From assembly GCF_000233455.1 (NCBI RefSeq), contig NZ_JH376420.1, positions 36,582-100,581 of the forward strand: 64,000 nt of DNA, read 5' to 3'. Shown here piece by piece: positions 54,778 through 63,498 of the stretch (position 1 is its first letter; each line of letters begins with the position of its first letter). Both the position numbers and the translations under genes were made by a program. The notes under the pieces are model-generated. The model was not told the DNA's origin and did not search any database. It was given only the letters and a program-made list of their open reading frames with translations. This DNA comes from [Clostridium] citroniae WAL-17108. GTDB lineage: Bacteria > Bacillota > Clostridia > Lachnospirales > Lachnospiraceae.

Positions 54778-57465
54778 TCATAGGTCCAGTTTATCTGTCC
54801 CTAATACATGGGAAAAGTCCTGAAGGATCTCATAGATCACCTGAATTTCGTAGGAATGGATCTCAACTTTGTATACATCCTGGATCTCCTGGAAACATTC
54901 TCTTATTTTCAGGCATATGGATTCCGATATTCCCAGTGTCTCATCAGGATAAGACGGCTTCAGGAAAAGTTCCCGTTCCACCAGGCAGCACAGATGCAGC
55001 GTCAATGTCACATATTGGGGTTTTGATAAGGTCAGGGAAAATTGCTGCTCCAATCCTCTGATCACATGTTCCACATAACCGGACAGCATCTCACTGTTCA
55101 GGTATCGGACAAAGTTATGGATAATAGTTCCTGAAATTCGTTCCGGCTGTCTGCCTGTCTCATAAATTCCATATAGTTCCAAAAGGTCGGTAAGTCTGTC
55201 CATCCCATTTCCAAATATAATCTCCTCCAGAGATACAAAGGGGACTTCCATTGAAAATGGGCTGTGTGTTCCGACCACACATATGATGTCGTCCTTAAAC
55301 GCCTCCTCATCCATTCTTATGCTCAACTCATCAAGTGTATCCAAATCCAGAGAAACGATCTTGATATGATTATGAAAGGTAAAACGCCTGGTAATCATAT
55401 TTGTTATCTTTTCCGAAGAGCCATACCCTGTCAGACACACGGTAAACAGTATCTTCTTGTCTGTCTCCTGCTGATCCTGATCCACTTTCCCCGGCCGGCG
55501 GGAGAATGTACTCACTGACCGGTTCAGACGGTAGTAAAGACTGTCCAGGGTCATATCGGATGTACTGACCAGCTTAACCGCCTCAACCACTAACGGCATA
55601 GTAATGGCATGAATGAACCGGATCGGCAGTTGTCTGATATGACGTTTGATCTCCTCACTCATAATCTCCCACTGCACCGTATCACACAGGACCAGGATTC
55701 CCTTGCAGCTGGCAATATGCCTGATAAGCTTTACCACCGCATCCAGATTTTCTCCGGAACTGCACTCATCTTCATATTCATACCACTGTACCAGGGATGT
55801 ACCGAATATATGGTTCACTTCGTCTGCAATGGATTTTGCCCGGTTCCTGCCCTTTGCCAAAATAAGGATTGCAATACCTGACTGATTTTTATTCTGGTTT
55901 CGCATTAATATTTTATAGATCTTCCCTATGGCCTGATAGCCCAGGATCTGGTATCCGAATGCTTCCCGAAAACATCCTCCAATCTGCTCTGCAGCCTCCC
56001 AGATTTCATGGTCCAAAGCCCCTGTCCTGTCTCCGATCAGATCCTCTGGACTCTCAGGAAACCGGTTCTCGATCAGTTCAATAAGCAGGACCGACAATTC
56101 TGACGAAAGCTGGCCCGTGATATTGATCGCAGTGCTGTCCCTGATAATATTAAACGCCTCGATCATTACATTGATCAACTGACTTGGAGTAACCTCCTTG
56201 CCGGCTTTGCTGCCATCGCCTGCCTCTGTCCCCTCCGGCATCCCAAGGTGGCATTTGATCATCCCTGACAATATCTTTTGTATTTCCTCAGGTGCGGTTT
56301 CCTTTAATGTCTGGACATTGTATTCCTCATCCATCATCTGGTACAGACTTGTTTTAATGGATTCCCGATCCGTTCCCGGATAGGCGCCTACCTTTATATA
56401 ATCATCCGGCTGGTTGATCCTGTATCCTTTCTTATAGATGGATAAAAGTTCTCTGCGCATGTCCTCCGATACATCATCCACATCAATGCATACATCCCGC
56501 TCACCATTAATAACATGCCTCATATAGGCCCTTGCGGAAATAATTTTGATATCATTCTTTAACTGTCCGATATTTCCCCTGCAGGGATATTTTAAAAGTA
56601 TCTGTATCACACTGTTGTGAATGTAAATGGGGCAATTTAAGATAGCAGCCTCCTCACTCATAACCCGGTCGATCATATTAAGGCGCTGCAGCAGTGTAAA
56701 ATCCTTAAAGGAGGGCATCTGGATCACAACCGGGATCCTCCTTAAAAACGTCTTAAGGAATGTATCTTCCGGACTTTCTGTTGTGGCAAAAATCAGCCTG
56801 ACATCTGACACGCAGCTGTTTCCCGACTCCCCCAGACGTCTGTACGTGCCGGAATCAATGATGCCAAAAAGCATTTCCTGAACCTCACTTGGAAGGCGGT
56901 GCGCTTCATCTAAAAATAGGAAACCATGCTCCGCCTCGGCCACCAGCCCTCCCTGTTCAGATACAGCACCTGTGTAAGCCCCTTTTTTATGTCCGAACAG
57001 GACGGAGGAGACAAGCTGAGGATTATTGGAATAATCCGCGCAGTTAAAGGATACAAATGGGCAGCCTGACTTCACCACGCCTGCCGCTACTGCGTATTGA
57101 TAGGTCAGCCTGGCAAAAAAGGTCTTTCCCACTCCGGTTTCCCCGCTTATGAGCATGGGAAGTCCATGATCTGGATAATGGACCGATGCCATGGCTAACT
57201 CAATGGGTTTTGCATAGATGGAGTCCCTTCCATATGTTGCATAAAAAATATTGCTGCTCTCCTGTCCATCCTCTGAGGGCAGATGATAAAGGACCGGTTT
57301 GCCCAAAGTCTTGGACAGCTTCTCCATGCGGTATAATTCATTCAAATAACTGCTGGCACTGGAGCGTGAAATATGAAATGTATCTGCAATCTGGGATGCG
57401 CTAAAACAATCCCGGCCGCTTTTTGCAATATGATCATAAATATCATAAACTATTTTTATAGCCAA
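54778..57465 (-). CDS. LevR-type sigma-54 activator with PTS regulation domains
   Basis: 895 residues: N-terminal winged helix (SASQIADTFHISRSSASSYLNEL), AAA+ domain with Walker A SGETGVGKT (107-115), sigma-54 contact loop GAYTGA (162-167) and Walker B GFLFLDEAH (181-189), then PRD-like and EIIA-Man-like regions. The EIIA-like motif reads ILAKG where phosphorylatable domains have His, so that domain may be unphosphorylated. The C-terminal PRD retains a histidine in LTLHLCC. The start is TTG 57465 with GGAG upstream. It has its own promoter and lies downstream of the PTS operon it probably activates. Confidence 0.9.
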   Translation of the reverse strand: MAIKIVYDIYDHIAKSGRDCFSASQIADTFHISRSSASSYLNELYRMEKLSKTLGKPVLYHLPSEDGQESSNIFYATYGRDSIYAKPIELAMASVHYPDHGLPMLISGETGVGKTFFARLTYQYAVAAGVVKSGCPFVSFNCADYSNNPQLVSSVLFGHKKGAYTGAVSEQGGLVAEAEHGFLFLDEAHRLPSEVQEMLFGIIDSGTYRRLGESGNSCVSDVRLIFATTESPEDTFLKTFLRRIPVVIQMPSFKDFTLLQRLNMIDRVMSEEAAILNCPIYIHNSVIQILLKYPCRGNIGQLKNDIKIISARAYMRHVINGERDVCIDVDDVSEDMRRELLSIYKKGYRINQPDDYIKVGAYPGTDRESIKTSLYQMMDEEYNVQTLKETAPEEIQKILSGMIKCHLGMPEGTEAGDGSKAGKEVTPSQLINVMIEAFNIIRDSTAINITGQLSSELSVLLIELIENRFPESPEDLIGDRTGALDHEIWEAAEQIGGCFREAFGYQILGYQAIGKIYKILMRNQNKNQSGIAILILAKGRNRAKSIADEVNHIFGTSLVQWYEYEDECSSGENLDAVVKLIRHIASCKGILVLCDTVQWEIMSEEIKRHIRQLPIRFIHAITMPLVVEAVKLVSTSDMTLDSLYYRLNRSVSTFSRRPGKVDQDQQETDKKILFTVCLTGYGSSEKITNMITRRFTFHNHIKIVSLDLDTLDELSIRMDEEAFKDDIICVVGTHSPFSMEVPFVSLEEIIFGNGMDRLTDLLELYGIYETGRQPERISGTIIHNFVRYLNSEMLSGYVEHVIRGLEQQFSLTLSKPQYVTLTLHLCCLVERELFLKPSYPDETLGISESICLKIRECFQEIQDVYKVEIHSYEIQVIYEILQDFSHVLGTDKLDL

Positions 57466-57543
57466 TGTCCCCCGCTCCTTTTCTCAGTAATAATAGTGCG
57501 AAAATTTATTAAATTTTCTATATATACCCCATACTTTTCCAAT

Positions 57544-57573
57544 ATTATACCATTATTTTCTGTTTACTGTCAA
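57544..57573 (-). promoter_or_regulatory. SigA promoter of the LevR-type gene
   Basis: Minus-strand TTGACA (plus 57568-57573), 18 bp, TATAAT (plus 57544-57549) preceded by TGG. Near-consensus, so the activator is transcribed independently of the operon. Confidence 0.75.
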
Positions 57574-57589
57574 ATTTACATGACGGAAA

Positions 57590-57618
57590 GAGAGCCATAC
57601 TATAATTCATAGGCTCCC
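57590..57618 (-). terminator. Candidate terminator of the PTS-dehydrogenase operon
   Basis: GAGAGCC 57590-57596 pairs with GGCTCCC 57612-57618 (one G-T pair), followed on the minus strand by a short T-run. It lies 15 bp after the iron-dehydrogenase stop. Weak. Confidence 0.45.
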
Positions 57619-57632
57619 TGTCCGTTTACATA

Positions 57633-58793
57633 TCAAAATGCTCTTTCATAAATTGTTGTGATCATCTCCCTGTCCGCTTTCACCGGTGTTGTCCGGTAAC
57701 ACCCGTCAATCAATGCCTTTTGGGCCATATTGGAAAACTCCTTTTGGGCCACGCCCAATTCTCTCAGCTTCCTGGCTGTCCCAATGCGTTCTGACATCCC
57801 TCTGATATGGGAGATCATCTTATCTGAGGCCATACCCTCACTGCAATTTTCAGGTGCTTTTTCCGACACCCGGTGCCAAAGGTTGTCGTAAAGCCCAGGG
57901 CAGATATTCCTGTTAAATTCCATGACATAGGGAAGCAGTATTGCGTTACATAACCCATGAGCCAGTCCGTATGTGGCACTCAGCTGGTGGGACATGGCAT
58001 GTACCAGGCCAAGTCCGGAATTACAAAAGGAAATTCCAGCCAAAAATTCAGCATATATGAGATTGTCCCGATGTTCATAGGAATCCGGACTACTGCATGC
58101 CTTTTCCAGATGCTCCAATATCAGACGCACTGCCTCCAGGGCAGAGGCACGTGTAACCGGATATGCCTCCGTGGATGTATAGCTTTCCACAGCATGAGTC
58201 AGCGCATCCATACCAGTGGACGCTGTCAGTCCTGGTGGAAGTGAAACCATCAGTTCACTGTCATTGACGGCCAGCAGAGGAATAGCATGCTTATCCTTGA
58301 TTGCAATCTTTCGTCCCTGGGATTCATCAATGATCAGGCATGCCCTGGATATTTCGCTGGCCGTTCCTGCTGTTGTGTTGACTGCGATCAGAGGTACGGA
58401 ATCCTTGGCGCATCGTTCCAGGCCAATGTAATCCCTTAACTCGCCCTTTCCTCCCAGCCATACCCCCATGGCTTTCCCACAGTCAATAGGAGATCCCCCT
58501 CCTACTGCTATGATACAGTCACAGCCTTTTTTTTGATAGTACTCCGCGCCCTCTCTCACATTGGTAAGAGTTGGGTTAGGTGACACCTGGTCAAATAGTT
58601 CAAAGGAAATTCCATATTCTTCCAAAGGAACCGTCACCCGGTTCACCACCCCGCACTCCACCAGATGGGTGTCTGTAACCACAAGCGCACTGCATAGATT
58701 TCTTTGGGAAAGGTATTGCCCGATCTTCCGGGAGCATCCCCTTCCAAACAGACTCTCTCTGGGCATAAAAAACTGCTTTACATGTTCTTCCAT
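57633..58793 (-). CDS. Iron-containing alcohol dehydrogenase
   Basis: A 386-residue group III dehydrogenase. The NAD(P) motif is GGGSPIDCGKAMG. The metal ligands lie in TGMDALTHAVESY (Asp, His) and in GLVHAMSHQLSATYGLAHG (two His). FucO and 1,2- or 1,3-propanediol dehydrogenases are in this family; in this operon it may reduce an aldehyde released by an aldolase (inference). AGGAGG precedes ATG 58793. It is the last gene of the operon. Confidence 0.92.
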   Translation of the reverse strand: MEEHVKQFFMPRESLFGRGCSRKIGQYLSQRNLCSALVVTDTHLVECGVVNRVTVPLEEYGISFELFDQVSPNPTLTNVREGAEYYQKKGCDCIIAVGGGSPIDCGKAMGVWLGGKGELRDYIGLERCAKDSVPLIAVNTTAGTASEISRACLIIDESQGRKIAIKDKHAIPLLAVNDSELMVSLPPGLTASTGMDALTHAVESYTSTEAYPVTRASALEAVRLILEHLEKACSSPDSYEHRDNLIYAEFLAGISFCNSGLGLVHAMSHQLSATYGLAHGLCNAILLPYVMEFNRNICPGLYDNLWHRVSEKAPENCSEGMASDKMISHIRGMSERIGTARKLRELGVAQKEFSNMAQKALIDGCYRTTPVKADREMITTIYERAF

Positions 58794-58805
58794 TGCACCC
58801 TCCTA

Positions 58806-59858
58806 CTACAGGTTCAGCATCACCCTGTACTGATCCGGCCTGCTGGCTGCCTCAAACGCTTCCTGTACCTGCTCCATGGAATACTCCTCCTCAATGAGCA
58901 ATTCCAGCTGAAGTTCCTTCTTATTGATAAAATCCATTGCCTTTTGGAAGGTGGGCAGAGATGCTGTGTATGTACCGATGAGCTCCCACAGATTATAATG
59001 AACCATATTAGGGGTAATGGAAATTCCCCAGTCAGGCTCCGGGTAATTAGCTGCAAAAAGAAGGATACGGCAGCATTTGGGGGCTATCTCAAATACCTGT
59101 TTATAGACATTGGCAGCACCCACGCTTACGATAATGGCATCCAGTGCATCACCCTTTAAGATTTCTTCCAAACGTTCCTTCATATTTTCCCTGGAAGGAT
59201 TGATCAGACTGCGAAATCCCATTTGTTTCAGTGTCTCAAGTTTTTTATCGCTTACTTCGCTGATGATCACGGACGCGCCGTAACGCGCCGCAACCTGGGC
59301 ATTGAGATTCCCCATAGTACCTGCACCGATTACCAGCACATTCTCTCCCGGACTGAGACGCAGGCGCTCAATCCCCTCCACAACCGTAGCCACAGGTTCC
59401 AGAAAAGCCGCATGGCAAAGGGGAACGTCATCCCTCACTTTAAACAGTTTTCTCTCTTCTACCGCCTTATACAGAGACGCGCCATGAGGACCATGGTATC
59501 CGTCTGCATTGCCTGCAATGTGGGATGATACCACATGGGTACACCGTTTCAGGTTCAGCCCCTTTTTACAGTCCTCACACACGCCGCATCCCAGTACCCC
59601 CACCGCCACACGGTCCCCTTCTTTTATATGTTTTACTTCAGACCCAACCTTGGCCACAATACCGGCATTTTCATGTCCGAATGCCACATGATAGGGTACA
59701 TTATCTCTTTTCCCCATCCACAGCTGGTAATCCGAGGTACAGAGGGCGCATACCTTATTCTGCAGTAAAACTTCTGACGGCCTTATTTCAGGCATAGGCG
59801 CATCCTCCACACATGCCTTTCCAGGTCCCTCAATTACACTTACACGGTTTTTTTCCAT
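58806..59858 (-). CDS. Zinc-dependent medium-chain alcohol/polyol dehydrogenase
   Basis: A 350-residue MDR enzyme. The catalytic zinc site is suggested by Cys40 (VCALCTSD) and GHE at 61-63; the structural zinc by the four-cysteine loop in GCGVCEDCKKG and KRC. The Rossmann motif is GAGTMGN. Relatives oxidise sugar alcohols or their phosphates, such as sorbitol or galactitol-1-phosphate, so it may act on the PTS product. ATG 59858 has AAAAGGAG, so the earlier ATG overlapping the EIID stop is rejected. Confidence 0.9.
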   Translation of the reverse strand: MEKNRVSVIEGPGKACVEDAPMPEIRPSEVLLQNKVCALCTSDYQLWMGKRDNVPYHVAFGHENAGIVAKVGSEVKHIKEGDRVAVGVLGCGVCEDCKKGLNLKRCTHVVSSHIAGNADGYHGPHGASLYKAVEERKLFKVRDDVPLCHAAFLEPVATVVEGIERLRLSPGENVLVIGAGTMGNLNAQVAARYGASVIISEVSDKKLETLKQMGFRSLINPSRENMKERLEEILKGDALDAIIVSVGAANVYKQVFEIAPKCCRILLFAANYPEPDWGISITPNMVHYNLWELIGTYTASLPTFQKAMDFINKKELQLELLIEEEYSMEQVQEAFEAASRPDQYRVMLNL

Positions 59859-59878
59859 TTTCTTCACTCCTTTTCCCA

Positions 59879-60718
59879 TCAGATAACGCCAAGCAGTCCC
59901 ATCAGAAATGCGATTATAATAATATAAAGCAGTACACGCTGTACCCGCAGACCTTTTCTGTCAAAATACAGGTAGATCAGGCCTATCACCGTAAAAGGAA
60001 GGATGCCCGGAAGGATCTGATCCAGTATGCCGGCCAACTCCCACTCTTTTCCGTTAATGGACCATTTGAGCGCGGGTACGATCTTTACATAATTTGCAGC
60101 TAAAACTCCCATCATCAGCATTCCAAGGACAGAGGCGCCTTCAATCAGGTTAGCGGTTGAAGAGCTCTGAAGAAACTTTGCAGCTGCGCCCCGACCCAGG
60201 TTGTATGACTTGTGCATGAAATATTGCCCATAGATCACAGAAATAACAATAAATACAGTGATGGGCATAAATCCGCCGATCCATGATCCCTGTCCTGCCC
60301 AGGGTATGGCTAGTGCAAGAAGCATTGCCCGGATCGTTCCCCAGTCAATGGAATCCCCGATTCCGGCCAGAGGCCCCATCAGTCCAATCTTTGTGGTGGT
60401 AATGATCTCCGGATTGCGCTCTTCCGCCGGCAGAGATGCATTTTCCTCCTCCAAGGCAATGGTGGCGCCCAATATAAAGCCGCCGCCCCAGATCGCCTGT
60501 GTATTAAAAAACTGTAAATGACGTCTCAAAGCATCCTGAAGTTCCTGCTTTTCAGTGTAAAGTTTTTGCAGAACAGGTATCATGGCGTAACAGAATGCAA
60601 GCCCCATTAACCGCTCAAATGAATGGGATGCCTCTGCAAAAACCCACCATCTCCACCATGCATGTTTTAGATCTTTGTTCGTAATATGTTTTTCCACACA
60701 TGCGGTTGTCTTGGTCAT
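59879..60718 (-). CDS. PTS system mannose/fructose/sorbose family EIID component
   Basis: A 279-residue membrane subunit unique to the mannose PTS class. LMGLAFCYAMIPVLQKLY and GPLAGIGDSIDWGTIRA are family hallmarks. With EIIC it forms the sugar channel. AGGGGG lies upstream. It starts only 3 bp after the EIIC stop. The substrate is unknown. Confidence 0.95.
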   Translation of the reverse strand: MTKTTACVEKHITNKDLKHAWWRWWVFAEASHSFERLMGLAFCYAMIPVLQKLYTEKQELQDALRRHLQFFNTQAIWGGGFILGATIALEEENASLPAEERNPEIITTTKIGLMGPLAGIGDSIDWGTIRAMLLALAIPWAGQGSWIGGFMPITVFIVISVIYGQYFMHKSYNLGRGAAAKFLQSSSTANLIEGASVLGMLMMGVLAANYVKIVPALKWSINGKEWELAGILDQILPGILPFTVIGLIYLYFDRKGLRVQRVLLYIIIIAFLMGLLGVI

Positions 60719-60721
60719 TGT

Positions 60722-61486
60722 CTATTCCCCCTCTCCGGTCATTGCATTATTTTTAAGAAGAACGTACACATAGCATATCACTGCCCCGATGATCGCATAT
60801 AATGCAATATTAATGCCGCCAAGCTTACTCATGGCTACGGCGAAAAAATAGGCTCCCACAAAAAACGGAAGAAGTTTCTTATTTCCAATCGTCTTGACGA
60901 TCAGGGCAAACCCAAGTGCCGGAAGTACCATTCCCACTGCGGCAAGTCCATTGATGACAGCCTGGGGGATGATCTCCAGGATCCGGCTGGCCATATCCGG
61001 TCCCACAAAGAAAACAAATGTTAAAACAGGTACGTATATAGCAAAGGCGGTGAGCATGGGATATATGGTGGCGCATCGTTTTACTTCACCGATGTTCATA
61101 TGCTCCACAGCATTCTCAGCCCGATGGATCCATGTTCCATTTGCAATATACAGAAGATTCATCAGCTGATTTCCCACAATCCCCACCGGAACAGCGATGG
61201 AAACAGCTGCTTCCGGCGTTGTATCAGTTAAAAGAGCAATGCTGATCCCAATAATACTGCCAATACAGGTATCCGTAGGAATTGCGCCTCCTGTATTCTG
61301 CATTCCCATATAGATAAGCTGAAGCGGGACAGCCGCTATCATGGCCGCCGGCACATCTCCCAGCACAATGCCAACCACCAGTCCTACCACTAAGGGTTGG
61401 CGGTCCAGGCCAAATGCAGAGTAAAACAGCCCGGATCGGTACAGCCAAACCCACATTGCCAGTATGAAAGCTGCAAATAATGTCAT
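60722..61486 (-). CDS. PTS system mannose/fructose/sorbose family EIIC component
   Basis: A 254-residue transport subunit with about six or seven helices. The pattern RQPLVVGLVVGIVLGD and MGMQNTGGAIPTDTCIGSIIG is characteristic. It pairs with EIID. GGGGG precedes ATG 61486, 14 bp after EIIB. Confidence 0.95.
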   Translation of the reverse strand: MTLFAAFILAMWVWLYRSGLFYSAFGLDRQPLVVGLVVGIVLGDVPAAMIAAVPLQLIYMGMQNTGGAIPTDTCIGSIIGISIALLTDTTPEAAVSIAVPVGIVGNQLMNLLYIANGTWIHRAENAVEHMNIGEVKRCATIYPMLTAFAIYVPVLTFVFFVGPDMASRILEIIPQAVINGLAAVGMVLPALGFALIVKTIGNKKLLPFFVGAYFFAVAMSKLGGINIALYAIIGAVICYVYVLLKNNAMTGEGE

Positions 61487-61500
61487 ATGTATTTCCCCCT

Positions 61501-61992
61501 TTATTTAAAATATTTACGAATGATCCAATCCAATTCCCATCCATTCTCCTCCGGAATCAATTGAAAGTATACTCTCACCCCTTTCGCTGCGATTTCCTTC
61601 AGGTGATCCGCATCCTCTTTTGTGATGCTGATGGAACCTGCCACCACCACACTGGCGGCCTTTGCCGCAATACCGCCCACATTAACTTCTCCAACAGGCA
61701 TCCCATGCTCGATCAGATATTTCATTGTATTAACTGTTCTTGTAAGCATCAGGATATCCTCTTCCTTAAAAAATCCTTCCTCCCACTTTTTCACTGCATC
61801 CTCTTGGGATAACAGTGAAAATTTCAGGTTCCTGGGAACCGTAGATTTGTAGATCGCAATCATAAACGGATCCTCTGCAAATTGGTCATCTACGATCAGG
61901 ATCCGGTCCACAGGTACGGACTTTGACCACTTTACAATAATCTGCCCATGAATCAACCGGTCATCGATCCTGGATAATGTTAGTTTTGCCAC
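61501..61992 (-). CDS. PTS system mannose/fructose/sorbose family EIIB component
   Basis: A 163-residue cytosolic phosphocarrier. RIDDRLIHGQ contains the phosphorylated His15. The start is GTG 61992 behind AAAGGAGAGGG; the longer frame to 62079 overlaps the EIIA gene and lacks a site. It transfers phosphate from EIIA to the incoming sugar. Confidence 0.95.
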   Translation of the reverse strand: MAKLTLSRIDDRLIHGQIIVKWSKSVPVDRILIVDDQFAEDPFMIAIYKSTVPRNLKFSLLSQEDAVKKWEEGFFKEEDILMLTRTVNTMKYLIEHGMPVGEVNVGGIAAKAASVVVAGSISITKEDADHLKEIAAKGVRVYFQLIPEENGWELDWIIRKYFK

Positions 61993-62008
61993 AATATCAC
62001 CCTCTCCT

Positions 62009-62422
62009 TTATTCTGCCGCCAGCAGGGCCCGGTCCATTCTCGTAACCCCGGTCTTCCCAACTTCACAGGCCAGATCACTTAACTCACTGTATGATAGTT
62101 CTCCCCTCATCATCAAAACCTCGATCAACATAGGCAGATTTAACCCTGTAATAACTGAGATATCATAATCCTTCAGCATCCGTACCGCCTGTCCATACGC
62201 GCTTCCGCCCAGGATGTCCACTAGTACCAGGGGTAGGGCATTGCTTTTTTCCATGGCTTCCCGTATTTTGTCGCAAAAGAAATGGTAAATATCATCTGCT
62301 CCGACACCTGCCACAATTGACATGACATCCACATCCTCCTGCTTTCCCATCACCAGCTCACAGGCCTCCCTTACAGCCTCGCCCAGATGTCCATGTGTTG
62401 CCAATATAATCGTTCTGGCCAT
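62009..62422 (-). CDS. PTS system mannose family EIIA component
   Basis: A 137-residue domain of the EIIA-Man type. ILATHGHLGEAV carries phospho-His10. It receives phosphate from HPr. It follows the class I aldolase by 13 bp and precedes EIIB by 16 bp. Confidence 0.94.
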   Translation of the reverse strand: MARTIILATHGHLGEAVREACELVMGKQEDVDVMSIVAGVGADDIYHFFCDKIREAMEKSNALPLVLVDILGGSAYGQAVRMLKDYDISVITGLNLPMLIEVLMMRGELSYSELSDLACEVGKTGVTRMDRALLAAE

Positions 62423-62435
62423 ACGCCACCTCCCT

Positions 62436-63290
62436 CTATATCGTATAGCTTTGATCCGTAACCGCGCTGCCGCTCAGTTGATAATGCGCGGTTGCCTGGT
62501 CCACTTCCCACCCTTGATGAACAATGGATCTTAATGCCGATACAACCTTTTCCATATCTGGATGTCCCCATACATTCCGTCCAAATACCACTGCCTTTGC
62601 CCCGCAATCCATGATCTCCTTTGTGACGGACAGAACTGTCCTTATATCCTTTGGACTTCCACCCAGCACAGTGACCGGGATTCTGGAAACGCGGACCAAT
62701 TCGGCAAACCTTTCCTTGTCATCCGTATAAGGGATTTTCAGCACATCCGCTCCCAGTTCAATGGCGATCCTGCAGGCGTTTGCCACAACATCATGGCTTT
62801 TGGCATATTCTTCCGGGCATTTTCCCGAGGGAAAGGGTTCCACCATTACCGGTATATGGAAATGATCCGCCTCCCTTACCACCTGGGTCAGAATCTTCAC
62901 ATGGCTTATGGTCACCTTCTCATCATCCCCATAGGGAATCATGACCTTGACCGCGGTACAGCCCACATCCATGGCCTGTTCCACACTCACGCTCTGAAAG
63001 CTGTCCAGAACGCCTTCATTGTGACCCGGTATCTTCCAATAATGCCGGTAGTCCATTGCTATAATCATGGCCGGCGGGTTTGCAAGAGCGTCAAACAATT
63101 TCTTGGTCTGCTTCGCCATTCCAAGCTGCATCAGGGTGCCATCGATTCCGGCTTTTAAAAGCAGTGAAATAACCTGCACAGGATCCTCAAGGCCCTTTTT
63201 GATCCCTCCGATTCCATGGTCAACAGGTACATATACCGCCTTCCCATCCGCTGCAAACATGGAGTTAATAAGCTGCTCTTTTAATTGCAT
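62436..63290 (-). CDS. Class I (DeoC/LsrF/FbaB-like) Schiff-base aldolase
   Basis: A 284-residue TIM-barrel aldolase. VPVDHGIGGIKKGLEDP opens the barrel, K185 in ADVLKIPYTD is the likely Schiff-base lysine, and VTVLGGSPK and VFGRNVWGH form the phosphate site. LsrF, FbaB and sulfo-sugar aldolases share this fold, so the substrate cannot be read. It probably cleaves the phosphorylated product of the PTS. ATG 63290 has AAAGGAGG; the longer frame to 63347 would include the sigma-54 promoter. First gene of the operon. Confidence 0.85.
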   Translation of the reverse strand: MQLKEQLINSMFAADGKAVYVPVDHGIGGIKKGLEDPVQVISLLLKAGIDGTLMQLGMAKQTKKLFDALANPPAMIIAMDYRHYWKIPGHNEGVLDSFQSVSVEQAMDVGCTAVKVMIPYGDDEKVTISHVKILTQVVREADHFHIPVMVEPFPSGKCPEEYAKSHDVVANACRIAIELGADVLKIPYTDDKERFAELVRVSRIPVTVLGGSPKDIRTVLSVTKEIMDCGAKAVVFGRNVWGHPDMEKVVSALRSIVHQGWEVDQATAHYQLSGSAVTDQSYTI

Positions 63291-63330
63291 GTTAATGCCT
63301 CCTTTACACTTTATTCTGTCAATATTAATA

Positions 63331-63346
63331 AGCAATCTTTGTGCCA
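63331..63346 (-). promoter_or_regulatory. Sigma-54 (-24/-12) promoter of the PTS operon
   Basis: The minus strand reads TGGCACAAAGATTGCT: TGGCAC at plus 63341-63346 and TTGCT at plus 63331-63335 with the invariant spacing. The start would be near 63322, 32 nt before the aldolase ATG. The LevR-type activator with a GAYTGA loop is encoded at the end of the same cluster. Confidence 0.88.
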
Positions 63347-63427
63347 ATTTTTAATTTCTCCATGCAGGACCGGATCCCCTCTTTTTCCGTATAATTTCCG
63401 CCTGATCCGGACTTTTTCCAACAAAAA

Positions 63428-63477
63428 AAGTGTTGGCTTCTTGTCCAACACTTCTTTCTGACATCCAACACTTCTTT
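63428..63477 (-). terminator. Terminator of the class II aldolase gene, also candidate activator site
   Basis: AAGTGTTGG 63428-63436 pairs with CCAACACTT 63445-63453, followed on the minus strand by seven T: a textbook terminator for the upstream gene. A second direct copy TCCAACACTTCTTT at 63464-63477 repeats 63444-63457 at 20-bp spacing, which a terminator does not need. It may mark upstream activator sites about 80-130 bp before the sigma-54 promoter. Confidence 0.7.
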
Positions 63478-63498
63478 TCTTAACAAGGTCACCCCTTG

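Noticed and set aside
57544..57573. A sigma-54 promoter for the LevR-type gene
   Set aside because: No TGGCAC-N5-TTGC pattern is present there; a clear sigma-A promoter is.
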